From positions 1-37,095 of the forward strand of contig JARGFW010000013.1 of the NCBI GenBank assembly GCA_029211085.1: a stretch of 37,095 nt of DNA, in the 5' to 3' direction. This document shows positions 24,787 to 33,365 of this stretch, one piece after another (the stretch's first letter is position 1; the number at the start of each line of letters is the position of its first letter). This DNA comes from Deferrisomatales bacterium (GTDB lineage: Bacteria; Desulfobacterota; Deferrisomatia; Deferrisomatales; JARGFW01). Below the pieces are notes generated by a model that did no database searches, was not told the origin of the DNA, and worked only from the letters and a program-made list of their open reading frames with translations. A program made the translations under genes and the position numbers.

Positions 24787-25200
24787 TCAGACGTCGAACA
24801 GCACCCGCAGCCGCCAGCTGCCATCGGGGTTCGCAGCAAACTGCAGGTCGTGGTAGGTGGCGGCCTTGATCTCGGTGTCCAGGGCCTGCCCGGCGGGCCG
24901 TCGTCTGCTGCGGATGCGCAGCCGCACCCGGGTGTCCGCCAGTTCGAGTACTTGCGGACAGGCGAGCCAGCGCTGCTGCACGTTGACCCGGTAGAGCAGT
25001 TCGTTGAGGGTTGACACCAGGGCCTCCTGCCGATCCAATCCCTCGACGGTGAGATCTTCCGGCGGACCGGGGTGGGGATCGCCGGGGCCGAGTTGGGCCA
25101 GCAGACCTTCCATCACTGCAGCCAGTGCCGCCGCGGGGGTGTCACCGCGCCCCTCCACGGCCAGGTCTGCCGGGTGGTCCAGAAGTCGCCAAGGTGCCAT
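24787..25200 (-). CDS. archease
   Basis: A 137-residue protein of the archease family, which helps the RNA ligase RtcB load guanylate and turn over. Family marks are the start WRLLDHPADLAVEGRGDT (conserved D and H near the N-terminus), STLNELLYR in the middle, EIKAATYHDLQF, and the C-terminal VLFDV. Length is normal. Upstream in-frame sequence to 25401 is noise, so the ATG at 25200 is used although no strong binding site is visible. It is divergent from the sirtuin gene. No rtcB is present in this window, so its partner, if any, is elsewhere in the genome. Confidence 0.9.
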   Translation of the reverse strand: MAPWRLLDHPADLAVEGRGDTPAAALAAVMEGLLAQLGPGDPHPGPPEDLTVEGLDRQEALVSTLNELLYRVNVQQRWLACPQVLELADTRVRLRIRSRRRPAGQALDTEIKAATYHDLQFAANPDGSWRLRVLFDV

Positions 25201-25339
25201 GGGCCGACAGCGTAACGGGTCTGCACGGGAGGAGCCAGGGCTGGTACACTGCGGCCGTCTCGCTTTGCCGCAACGAGAGATTCCGCCCGGCCGCATTACC
25301 ACCCCTGTTGCGCGGGGCGGAGCAGGAGGATGCCCAGAG

Positions 25340-26077
25340 GTGAACAACCTGGATCGTGCGGCCGCGGCGATCCGCCGGGCGCCCCGGGTGGCGGTTCTCA
25401 CCGGGGCGGGGATCAGTGTGGCGAGTGGTATCCCTGATTTTCGCAGCGCCGCGGGGCTGTGGAGTCGCTACGACCCCCTGGAATACGCCACCCTGCGGGC
25501 GTTCCGGCGCGACCCGCGCAAGGTGTGGCGCATGCTCGCCGAGATGCTCGAGGTGCTCGAAGCCGCCCGCCCCAACGCCGCCCATCGGGCCCTGGTCCAC
25601 CTGGAAACGGCCGGGGTGGTGCAGGGGATCGTCACCCAGAACATCGACGGGTTGCACCAGCAGGCTGGCAGCGCCACGGTTCTTGAGTTTCACGGCGGTT
25701 GCCGCAGTCTGAGCTGCCTGGGCTGCGGGCGCCGCTATACACGGGGTGAGGCACGAGCCCTGGGGCTGCCCCCCCCGTGCGGGTGCGGTGCCCTGCTCAA
25801 ACCCGATATCGTGTTCTTCGGCGAGATGATTCCCGACGGCCTGTTCGACGCCAGCCGGCGGCTGACGGCTCGATGCGCCGTGCTGCTGGTGGTGGGAACC
25901 TCCGCCGAGGTGGCGCCGGCCAACCAGTTACCGTGGATCGCCAAGCAGCACGGCGCCACGGTGGTGGAGCTCAACGTGGAAGAGACCCAGCTCACCGGCA
26001 CGGTCACCGACATCTTCGTGCAGGGGCCGGCGGAGGCCACGGTGCACGCATTGGCGGCGGCGGTGTCGGGGGAATGA
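25340..26077 (+). CDS. sirtuin, NAD-dependent protein deacylase
   Basis: A 245-residue Sir2 protein that removes acyl groups from lysine using NAD+. The NAD-binding GAGIS is at 22-26 with PDFRS behind it, TQNIDGLHQ is at 99-107, and the catalytic His is at 118 (EFHGG). Four cysteines (C126, C129, C147, C149) form the structural zinc site. The GTG at 25340 lies 10 bases after AGGAGG. The open frame upstream crosses the archease gene's opposite strand and is not coding. It is followed 83 bases later by an HTH-ferredoxin gene on the same strand. Substrates are not deducible; the sequence keeps all catalytic residues. Confidence 0.95.
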   Translation: MNNLDRAAAAIRRAPRVAVLTGAGISVASGIPDFRSAAGLWSRYDPLEYATLRAFRRDPRKVWRMLAEMLEVLEAARPNAAHRALVHLETAGVVQGIVTQNIDGLHQQAGSATVLEFHGGCRSLSCLGCGRRYTRGEARALGLPPPCGCGALLKPDIVFFGEMIPDGLFDASRRLTARCAVLLVVGTSAEVAPANQLPWIAKQHGATVVELNVEETQLTGTVTDIFVQGPAEATVHALAAAVSGE

Positions 26078-26160
26078 GGGTCTGAACGTCCGAAGGGGGA
26101 TCGTCTGCGATCTTCCGGCCGGTGATTTTCCACCTTCCGAGTTTTGGACAGGGATCTCGA

Positions 26161-27303
26161 ATGAGCGACGCGACCTACCGCAAACTGGCCAAGCATCTGG
26201 ACGAGCTTCCCGGGAGTTTTCCAGCCACCGACAGCGGGGTTGAGCTGCGTATCTTGCGGCGCCTGTTCACTCCCGAGCAGGCAGAACTGGCGGTCCACCT
26301 GACGCTGATCCCCGAGGCGGCACCGGTGGTGGCCCGGAGGGCCGGCATCTCCACCGGCGCGGCGTTGGAGCGCCTCACGGCGATGGCCCGGGAGGGACTG
26401 ATCTACTCCCTGGAGAAGGAAGGCTCCAAACCCCGCTTCATGGCGGCCCAGTTCGTGGTGGGCATCTGGGAATACCACGTCAACAGTTTGGACGAAGAAC
26501 TGGTCCGGGACGTCAACGAGTATCTGCCCCAGTTCTTCGACCCCGAGTTGTGGAGGCGCGCCCCCCAGCTGCGTACCGTGCCCGTGGGGCGCAGCCTCAA
26601 GATGGACCACCACGTGTTGGCCTACGAGCAGGCCGAGGCGATGGTGCGCGATCGTCGGCGCATCGTGGTGGCCCCGTGCATCTGTCGGCGGGAGCACAAG
26701 ATGCAAGGGGCGGGCTGTGACCGGCCCGAGGAGGCGTGTCTGATCTTTGACGGCTCCGCCGACTACTACCTGCGCAACGGACTGGGTCGCGAGATCGGCG
26801 CCGACGAGGCCCGGGAGATCCTGGAGCAGGCCGACCGGGCCGGTTTGGTGCTGCAACCCAGCAACTCCCAGAAAGCCGCCAACATCTGTTGCTGCTGCGG
26901 GTGCTGCTGCCAGGTGTTGAAGAACGTGGCGCGCCAGCCCCGCCCGGCCGAGTACGTGTCCTCGGCGTTCCGGGTCACCCTGGACGCCGACGCCTGCGTG
27001 GCGTGCGGGGTTTGTCCGCAGCGCTGTCCCATGGGGGCCCTGACCCTGGCAGAGGGCGCCGACGCGGTGGCGCTGGCGGCGGAGCGGTGCATCGGCTGCG
27101 GGCTGTGTGTGTCCACCTGCCCGGTGCAGGCGCTGGCCCTGGAGCGCAAGCCGGAGGGTGAGCAACCAGAAGTTCCGGCGACTCTCGTCGAGTCGGTGCT
27201 GCAGATGGCCCGGGCTCGGGGCAAGCTGGGCCCCTTGGCACTCGCGGCCACCGGGCTGCGCTCCAAGTTCGACCGGCTGCTGGCCGGGGAGCGGCGGCGC
27301 TAG
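26161..27303 (+). CDS. winged-helix / dicluster [4Fe-4S] ferredoxin protein
   Basis: A 380-residue cytoplasmic protein. The N-terminal about 80 residues resemble a winged helix (LRRLFTPEQAELAVHL, ISTGAALERLTAMAREGLIYS). The middle carries CICRREHKMQGAGC and a striking cluster NICCCCGCCC. The C-terminus has two classic 4Fe-4S motifs, CVACGVCPQRCP and CIGCGLCVSTCP. It likely couples redox state to something, as an electron carrier or sensor; which is not known. ATG at 26161 follows AGGGA. The TAG stop at 27301-27303 overlaps the stop of the convergent kinase gene in a shared CTAG. I have a memory of similar proteins in sulfate- and metal-reducing bacteria, not checked. Confidence 0.87.
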   Translation: MSDATYRKLAKHLDELPGSFPATDSGVELRILRRLFTPEQAELAVHLTLIPEAAPVVARRAGISTGAALERLTAMAREGLIYSLEKEGSKPRFMAAQFVVGIWEYHVNSLDEELVRDVNEYLPQFFDPELWRRAPQLRTVPVGRSLKMDHHVLAYEQAEAMVRDRRRIVVAPCICRREHKMQGAGCDRPEEACLIFDGSADYYLRNGLGREIGADEAREILEQADRAGLVLQPSNSQKAANICCCCGCCCQVLKNVARQPRPAEYVSSAFRVTLDADACVACGVCPQRCPMGALTLAEGADAVALAAERCIGCGLCVSTCPVQALALERKPEGEQPEVPATLVESVLQMARARGKLGPLALAATGLRSKFDRLLAGERRR

Positions 27304-28949
27304 CCTCCAACGCTGTTGTGCAGGGCCAACGCCAGCACCTCGCGAAAGCTGTGCTGAATCTGGGTGGTGCTCACGGTGATCACGGTGTTGGCGATGGTGC
27401 CGTAGCGGGTGGGGTCGCCGCTGTCGGCCACGTGGTGGGAAATCACGTCGGCCAACTCGGTCTCGGTGCCCATGCGCACGTGGTCTTCGTCCACGGCGAT
27501 CATGTCGGCGATGGTGGGTCTGGTGCGGCGCTGGATGAAGTGCTGGGCCCCCAGGGTCGCCGCGCGCAGGGCGTGGCCGCCGTCCCAGCCCAGTACGGTG
27601 AGGCCGACCATGATGCCGGTGAACACGTCTCCGGCACCCAGGGTCGAGACCAGGCCGGTGACGTAATCGTCGCCGCACACGATGCGCCGGTCGGCGAAGT
27701 TCAGCCGCTGCTGTTCCGGGAGGGCGGCCTTTTTCCAGAATACCTTCGCCTTCTCGGCGGGGAGGCGTTCGGTGTAGCGCCCCCCCTTGCTGCCGCCGGT
27801 CACCACCACCTTGCCCCCTTCCAGACTCTCGTTGTGGCGGCCGCGGTTCAGGCGCCCGCACAACTGGCTGGCCGCCGTGTCGATGCCGCGCTTGGCGGCC
27901 GCGTTGTCCAACAGGGTGAGCTCCTCCTTGTTGCAAATCAGGTACTGGACGAACGGGACGATGGCGGTTTCGATGAAGTCCTTGCGATAGGAGAAGAAGC
28001 GCTCTTTCTCGGTGGTGTAGTACTGGGTCTCGATCAGCCGGTCCATGGTGTTGAGCAGGGTCAGCGTGGGGCACAGGTAACAGCGGGCACCACTGGCGTG
28101 TGCGGTCTTGAGGGCGCGCACCAGCAGGCGCACCTCTTCGTGGTTGGTCATGGAGTTGATCACGACATTGGTGGTCACGTAGTCGTCGTCGCGCCGTAGG
28201 CGATATTGCAGCTCGTCGTAGCGCTGGTTGATCCGCTCCCGGGGGATGACCTCCTCGTTGGTGCGGTTGGCGAGGATGATACGATCCAGGTTGCGCCCCG
28301 CGTCGTCCTCGACGGTGAATACGAAGGCGGTGCGCGGCGTCAGGCCCGCCACGTGCATCGCGGCCTCTGCGCCCAGGGATATGTCCAACTGGGCGTACAG
28401 CTCCCGGATCAGGGGGAAACGCGGGTTGCCGGTGTCGAAAAAGAACAGATGTTCGAAGCAGATCCCCTCCGCTGCCGCCACCAGCTCCGGGGATGCGTAG
28501 AGGGCCTTGATCTCCTCGATGATGTTCTTGTTGTTGCCCCCCAGGACGATGCGGGCCGGCTGCTCCACGGGCACGACGACGAGATCCCGTACCCCGCGGA
28601 TGCGTTCGGGGAACTGACGCTTCATCTCTGCGGCGATGGTCTTCCGATCGGCGGTGAGGCTCAGGTGTTTTCCCTCGGGGTGCTTGCCCCCGAACTCCAA
28701 CGCACAGTACTCGCGGTCCTGCAAGTCTTGCCGTTCCCCGTTCGCCAGCGGATTGACGAAGAGCGGCTCCTCCAGGCCGTCGACGTGAAGCTGGAAGACC
28801 GTGCCGAGGGGCAGCAAGATGCGTGACCCCACCACGAACACGTCACCCCCGGTGGCCCTGCGGATCTCTTCCAAGGTGACCGGGATGATGAAATCGAACA
28901 CCGGGGCGCCGCCCAGGAACACGAACCGTTGTCGGCAATCGGTGGCCAT
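27300..28949 (-). CDS. PfkB/ribokinase-superfamily kinase-like protein, unusually long
   Basis: A 549-residue protein with a kinase-like C-terminal portion. TLGAGDVFTG near 436-445 is the GAGD signature of the PfkB/ADP-dependent sugar kinase superfamily (D441 would be the base), with LICNKEEL and VVVTGGSKGGRY before it. The length and long N-terminal half (about 250 residues with NNKNIIEEI, FFFDTGNPRFPL, FVFTVEDD) exceed ordinary ribokinases and are nearer the ADP-dependent glucokinase/phosphofructokinase size. The phosphoryl donor and substrate are not established. The ATG at 28949 follows GGAGGAG. It is divergent from the Ycf46-type operon across 210 bases and convergent to the ferredoxin gene, sharing the CTAG stop. 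Confidence 0.7.
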   Translation of the reverse strand: MATDCRQRFVFLGGAPVFDFIIPVTLEEIRRATGGDVFVVGSRILLPLGTVFQLHVDGLEEPLFVNPLANGERQDLQDREYCALEFGGKHPEGKHLSLTADRKTIAAEMKRQFPERIRGVRDLVVVPVEQPARIVLGGNNKNIIEEIKALYASPELVAAAEGICFEHLFFFDTGNPRFPLIRELYAQLDISLGAEAAMHVAGLTPRTAFVFTVEDDAGRNLDRIILANRTNEEVIPRERINQRYDELQYRLRRDDDYVTTNVVINSMTNHEEVRLLVRALKTAHASGARCYLCPTLTLLNTMDRLIETQYYTTEKERFFSYRKDFIETAIVPFVQYLICNKEELTLLDNAAAKRGIDTAASQLCGRLNRGRHNESLEGGKVVVTGGSKGGRYTERLPAEKAKVFWKKAALPEQQRLNFADRRIVCGDDYVTGLVSTLGAGDVFTGIMVGLTVLGWDGGHALRAATLGAQHFIQRRTRPTIADMIAVDEDHVRMGTETELADVISHHVADSGDPTRYGTIANTVITVSTTQIQHSFREVLALALHNSVGG

Positions 28950-29159
28950 CGTACTCCTCCTGTTCCGCTGTTGGTTTGCCGCGCCCCCTATCGTTTCCTG
29001 GGGGGCTGGGCTTGAGTCGCGGGGGCGTCTGCACCGGGTACGGCGGTCGCCACGACCCCGTGTTGGCAGGGCCGGGCGGGGCGCCAACGGCCGCGTTGAC
29101 CCCTCGGATTGAATCGCTTAGAGTACGGCCAAACGCGGTTCGAAACCAGGGAGACGGGC

Positions 29160-29474
29160 ATGGCAGAAGGCGATGGCGGCGCAGCTGGCGGCGGCAATCC
29201 GGTGCTGCGTTTCTTCGGGCTGCATACTGCGCAGCAGGCGTCCGACACGGCACTGTGGGTGGCCCCCTATTGCGGCTTGTTCCTGTGCGGGCTGATTCTC
29301 CTTTCGGTACTGGTGCAGCGCTTCATGCCCCTGCCTCTGTGGGTTCACCTGCTGGCGATCGGTCTGGCGGGGGGCAACTGCTTTTTCTTTCTAGCGCGTA
29401 TCCGCCAATCGATGCTGGGCGACGACGAGGCGGACACGGACGGCGGTCCCGGTCTGCCGTCAGACGAAGGGTAG
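29160..29474 (+). CDS. small two-helix membrane protein, first gene of Ycf46-type operon
   Basis: A 104-residue protein with two clear membrane helices, about 30-55 (ALWVAPYCGLFLCGLILLSVL) and about 60-84 (PLWVHLLAIGLAGGNCFFFLA), a glycine-rich N-terminus and an acidic C-terminal tail (DDEADTDGG). The ATG at 29160 follows GGGAGA; earlier in-frame codons lack a site. Its stop is 7 bases before the AAA ATPase start, so it is probably the first cistron of the operon. No family recognised. With the last gene of the operon, it brackets the soluble components with membrane proteins, which suggests membrane recruitment. Confidence 0.75.
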   Translation: MAEGDGGAAGGGNPVLRFFGLHTAQQASDTALWVAPYCGLFLCGLILLSVLVQRFMPLPLWVHLLAIGLAGGNCFFFLARIRQSMLGDDEADTDGGPGLPSDEG

Positions 29475-29481
29475 TCGGACC

Positions 29482-30972
29482 ATGGACGTGCGTGAAGAAC
29501 TGAGCATCCTGATTCGCTCGCGGCAGCCGCTGATCTCCCTGGTCACCGGCGAGGAGGAGCGCGCTGGCGACCTGCTCCGCGCCCTCGCTGAAGAACTCAA
29601 CCACCGGGAACTGTTCTTCTGGAACACCGTGTCGGGATTCCGGCGCAACGGGAAAGGGGGAAACCCCTTGGAAGAGGGGCGCATGGACCCCCTCACCGCC
29701 CTGCAACGGATCGAGGGCTACAAAGAAGACGCCCTGTTCGTGCTGGAGGACTTCCACCCCTACTTCGAGGAACCGGTGGTCGTCCGTCAGTTGCGCAACC
29801 TGCTCTACACCCTGCGCTCCAGCCGCAAGACCGTGGTGTTGCTGTCGCCGCTAGGCAAACTCCCCCCCGAACTGCGTGACGACGTGCCCCAGGTGTTCCT
29901 GCCCCTGCCGGGTTACGCCAACCTCAAGGAGTTGCTGGACAGCGTTTGCGAGGGGCGGGATGTGAAGTCGAACCTCAACCGCGAGGCCGAGGAAAAGCTG
30001 GTGAAGTCCGCCCTGGGACTCTCCGAGAGCCAGGCCCGGGGGGTGTTCGTCCAGTCGATTCTCAAGCACAAGGTCTTGGACCAGTCCGCACTGCAGTTGG
30101 TGCTTTCCGAGAAGCAGAAGATCATCAAGAAAGAGGAGATTTTAGAGTTCTTTCCGTCCCGGGAGAAGATCTCGGACATCGGTGGCCTGGACAACCTGAA
30201 AGACTGGTTGAAAAAGCGCGACAAGGCGTTCAGTCGCCGGGCCAAGGACTATGGCCTGCCCAACCCCAAAGGCATCCTGATCATCGGTGTGCAGGGTACC
30301 GGCAAGAGCCTCACCGCCAAAGCGACCTCGGCCTTGTGGCGGTTGCCCCTGCTGCGCATGGACCTGGGCAAGGTGTTCGGGAGCCTCGTGGGCGAGTCCG
30401 AGGAGCGCATGCGCAAGGCCCTGCTGCTGGCCGAGACCATCAGCCCCTGTATCCTCTGGATCGACGAGATCGACAAGGCGTTTGCCAGCGTAACCAGTGC
30501 CGGCGATTCGGGCACCTCGGCCCGGGTGTTCGGCACCTTCCTCACCTGGCTGCAGGAGAAGGAGAGTCCGGTGTTCGTCATCGCCACCGGCAATGACATC
30601 AGCAACCTTCCTCCGGAACTGATGCGCAAGGGGCGCTTCGACGAGATATTTTTCGTCGACCTGCCCACCTACGACGAGCGCATGGAGATCTTCCGGGTCC
30701 ATCTTTCCCGGGTTCGCCCGGTGATCCGCGACTACGACATCGCCCTGCTGGCCGGCGAGACCGAGGGGTACAGCGGCGCGGAGATCGAACAGGCGATCAT
30801 CAACGCCATGTACAACGCCTTCGACGATGAGGAGCGGGAGTTCACCACGGCAGATGTCGTGCAGGGGGCGCGGGAGGTGGTACCGATCATCAAACTCATG
30901 CATGAACGCATCGAGAAACTCCGCGCCTGGGCTGAAGAGCGCACGCGGAAGGCGAATAGAATCCAACGATAG
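29482..30972 (+). CDS. AAA+ ATPase, Ycf46-like
   Basis: A 496-residue ATPase. An N-terminal about 250-residue domain ([46 protein letters not shown]) precedes one AAA+ module. Walker A is GVQGTGKS at 269-276, Walker B LWIDEID at 325-331, then a second region of homology with [14 protein letters not shown] and the C-terminal [11 protein letters not shown] sensor-2 region. This domain order matches the Ycf46 family of cyanobacteria and algal plastids, also found in other bacteria, where the function is poorly known. It starts 7 bases after the membrane protein and its stop is 9 bases before the DUF1257 gene. A role in ATP-driven remodelling of a partner is inferred. Confidence 0.88.
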   Translation: MDVREELSILIRSRQPLISLVTGEEERAGDLLRALAEELNHRELFFWNTVSGFRRNGKGGNPLEEGRMDPLTALQRIEGYKEDALFVLEDFHPYFEEPVVVRQLRNLLYTLRSSRKTVVLLSPLGKLPPELRDDVPQVFLPLPGYANLKELLDSVCEGRDVKSNLNREAEEKLVKSALGLSESQARGVFVQSILKHKVLDQSALQLVLSEKQKIIKKEEILEFFPSREKISDIGGLDNLKDWLKKRDKAFSRRAKDYGLPNPKGILIIGVQGTGKSLTAKATSALWRLPLLRMDLGKVFGSLVGESEERMRKALLLAETISPCILWIDEIDKAFASVTSAGDSGTSARVFGTFLTWLQEKESPVFVIATGNDISNLPPELMRKGRFDEIFFVDLPTYDERMEIFRVHLSRVRPVIRDYDIALLAGETEGYSGAEIEQAIINAMYNAFDDEEREFTTADVVQGAREVVPIIKLMHERIEKLRAWAEERTRKANRIQR

Positions 30973-30981
30973 GGGTCGGAC

Positions 30982-31356
30982 ATGTCCCATTTTTCAAAAG
31001 TGAAGACCAAGATTGTAGACCTTCTGCACTTGAAGCGCGCCTTGGCCGAGATGGAACTGGAGGTGGAGGAGGGGGCGGTGAAGATCCGCGGCTACCTGGG
31101 GCGCAAGATGAAGGTGGATCTCAAGATTCGCACCCCCGAAGGGTACGACATCGGATTTGTGAAGGCCGGGGATACCTACGAGGTGGTGGCCGACTGGGAG
31201 ATGGTCAAGTCCTACACCCAGGAGTCCTTCCTGCACGCGGTCACCCGCCGCTACGCCACCAGCGTGGTGAAGGAGCAGCTCCAGGCCCAAGATTACGAAG
31301 TGGTTCAGGAAAGCAAACAGGGGGAAACCCTGAGCCTGACCCTGAGGAGGATGTGA
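30982..31356 (+). CDS. DUF1257 / Ycf35-like protein
   Basis: A 124-residue protein matching the Ycf35/DUF1257 pattern: start MSHFSKVKTKI, a helix, strands (VKIRGYLGRKMKVDLKIRT), the conserved GYDIGFVKAGDTYEVVADW and a C-terminal helix-strand (FLHAVTRRYATSVVKEQL ... SLTLRR). Ycf35 is known from cyanobacteria and red-algal plastids, with unknown function. No cysteines or catalytic residues stand out. The ATG follows AGGGG by several bases and the next gene begins 1 base after its stop, so it is translated in tandem. Confidence 0.87.
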   Translation: MSHFSKVKTKIVDLLHLKRALAEMELEVEEGAVKIRGYLGRKMKVDLKIRTPEGYDIGFVKAGDTYEVVADWEMVKSYTQESFLHAVTRRYATSVVKEQLQAQDYEVVQESKQGETLSLTLRRM

Positions 31357-31357
31357 G

Positions 31358-31558
31358 GTGGAGGAAATCAAGGTCACGATCGACGCGGAGGGGAACGTCA
31401 AGGTGACGGTGTTCGGGGTCAAAGGGGGCAAGTGCTTGGAGCTCACGAAGGAGCTGGAACAGTTGCTGGGGGGCACGGTGGAGCGCGAGTTCACCTCCGA
31501 GTACTACACCCAGGCGGAAGCGGTGGGCCAGAAACTGAACATAAAGGACCGATCCTGA
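31358..31558 (+). CDS. DUF2997 small protein
   Basis: A 66-residue protein: a beta hairpin (EEIKVTIDAEGNVKVTVFGV), then KGGKCLELTKELEQLLG and a short C-terminal strand-helix. It fits DUF2997, which neighbours ycf35 in cyanobacteria. It starts at a GTG one base after the DUF1257 stop, with GAGGAGG upstream, and its stop is one base before the next gene. Very likely it forms a complex with the DUF1257 protein, by analogy of conserved neighbourhood. Confidence 0.82.
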   Translation: MEEIKVTIDAEGNVKVTVFGVKGGKCLELTKELEQLLGGTVEREFTSEYYTQAEAVGQKLNIKDRS

Positions 31559-31559
31559 A

Positions 31560-33365
31560 GTGGTCGGCTCTGGCGGCAGTCATCCGCCTCCCGGGGAGCC
31601 CCTGGAGGAACTCCTAGGGCGTGGCGCCCCCGTGGTTCCGATCTACCTCTCCCACCTCCCGGCTTCGTCAGAGCGCTACCGTGTCGCCGTGCTGCTCGGG
31701 GTGTTGGCCCTGGGGCCGGAGGTGGTGGACGTGGTGCGGGAGCGCATCCGCCGCCGGGACTCACCCGAGAAGACGGCCCTGTTGCGGGGGCTGGGGGAGA
31801 TCGGCCATCCCGATGCCGAGGGACATTTCGCCCGGGTCGTGCGGGAGCGGGTGTCGGTGGGGGCGGCCGTCGATGGCCTGCGATGCCTGGGTAACATCCA
31901 GGGCCCGCGCTCCCTGCCCCTGATCGTCGAGTCCCTGGAGGAACCCTCCCTGCTGGAAGCCGCGTGCTCGGCCCTGGGGCAGTTCGGCAGCGCGGAGGCC
32001 CTGTCGGCTTTGGAACAGCACAGCACCGAGCTGCCGGCGTTCCAAGCCCTGGCCAGGGCGGGTGCCAAGACCCAGCGCACGGCGTTCGTTGCCGGCCTCG
32101 CGGGGGAACCCCCGTGGGCTGCGGCGGCGGCCGAGGGGATCGGCAGGTTGGGGGACGCGGATCTGGCGGAGTTGTTGCTGCCGCACCTGGAGGCCAAAGA
32201 CGCCCGGCTTCGACGGGCGGCGTTCGAGGCCTACGCGCAGCTCGGTGCCCCGGGTGGCAGCGATGTACTGCTGGGACAGGCCCGAAGAGCTCCCGAACCC
32301 TGGATGATCCCGGTCCTGGGCGAGCTCGGCGGGGACGAGGTGCACCGCTACCTCGCCGGGCGCTTTTCCGGTCAGCCTGGGCGCGGCTTGCTGCGCCGCC
32401 TGTTCTCACGGGGTGGAGGCGTGAGTGAGGGGGAACGCCGGGCGCTTGCGAAGGCGCTGCGCAACGCCACCGATGCCGCAGTGCTGGAAATCGTCGGGAC
32501 GTTGTTGACGGAAGAGGTCGACCCGGTGGTCACCCGCCACCTGCTGGCGGTGCGCGGCCTGTCTGCCATCGCCCGGCAGCGGGACCGGATGCTGGATGTG
32601 TTCCGCAACGGGCAACCCATCCTCGCCCACCTCGCGGGTCTCGCCCTGCTGCAGAATCCCTCTCAGAGGTTCCTGGTCGAGGTGTTGAAGTTCCTGGCCC
32701 TGCCGGGATTCCGACAGCTGGACAACGCCCCGATCGGGGCGGACCCGGAACATCTGCTACTGGCCTACGGCAGCGACCACAACCCTGCGCTCATGGTCGC
32801 CGGGTATCTGGACTCCGGACTACTGGATCTGGGCCATCTCGTCGAGGCCCTCCGGGTGCGGGTTGCCGGTTGGTCGTTTGCCGATGCTACCGATCCGGTC
32901 GCCCGCTTCTCGCGGCCGGAAGAGCGCGAACTGGGACAGTTCCTGGGATGCCAGGCCGCCGCGCAGCCCGGGCAGAAAGAGGCCTTGGCCCGGTTGTGGG
33001 ATCTGCTGTCCCAACTGGATGCCCAGGGAGATAACGTGCTGGATCTGTTTCTCTCCTACGTTGGCGACCACCGGGGAGGGGCCCAACGCGCCCTGTTCCA
33101 GGGGTTCAGTTCAACGGTGGCCAAGTTCATCGAGGGCAAGGACGACCGGGATCTGCCGGAGTTGGACGCCATCGCCGCGGGGCTGCCGGCGGAGGGACCC
33201 CTGGTGGGCCCGCTGCGCGAGGTATTCCACCGGGCGCGGATTTCGCTTCGGATCGAGTGTCGGGATTTCGCCCTGGTGACGGAGGTTGCCGGGCGCGGTG
33301 ATGTGGTGCTGATCGAGCAACTTGGACCGGGTACCGGCACGACCCGCAGCAGGGGAAGACCATGA
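31560..33365 (+). CDS. HEAT-repeat scaffold protein
   Basis: A 601-residue protein built of HEAT-type helical repeats over about 20-300 (for example LLRGLGEIGHPDAEGHFARV, LRCLGNIQGPRSLPLIVESL, ACSALGQFGSAEALSAL, AAEGIGRLGDADLAELLLPHL), followed by a helical second half (about 310-580) without clear repeats. It is a probable protein-protein scaffold for the complex. It starts at a GTG one base after DUF2997, with AAGGA 12 bases upstream. Its stop overlaps the Hsp70-like gene's ATG (ATGA). No enzymatic motif seen. The first about 20 residues (PPPGEP) may be a flexible tail. Confidence 0.8.
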   Translation: MVGSGGSHPPPGEPLEELLGRGAPVVPIYLSHLPASSERYRVAVLLGVLALGPEVVDVVRERIRRRDSPEKTALLRGLGEIGHPDAEGHFARVVRERVSVGAAVDGLRCLGNIQGPRSLPLIVESLEEPSLLEAACSALGQFGSAEALSALEQHSTELPAFQALARAGAKTQRTAFVAGLAGEPPWAAAAAEGIGRLGDADLAELLLPHLEAKDARLRRAAFEAYAQLGAPGGSDVLLGQARRAPEPWMIPVLGELGGDEVHRYLAGRFSGQPGRGLLRRLFSRGGGVSEGERRALAKALRNATDAAVLEIVGTLLTEEVDPVVTRHLLAVRGLSAIARQRDRMLDVFRNGQPILAHLAGLALLQNPSQRFLVEVLKFLALPGFRQLDNAPIGADPEHLLLAYGSDHNPALMVAGYLDSGLLDLGHLVEALRVRVAGWSFADATDPVARFSRPEERELGQFLGCQAAAQPGQKEALARLWDLLSQLDAQGDNVLDLFLSYVGDHRGGAQRALFQGFSSTVAKFIEGKDDRDLPELDAIAAGLPAEGPLVGPLREVFHRARISLRIECRDFALVTEVAGRGDVVLIEQLGPGTGTTRSRGRP

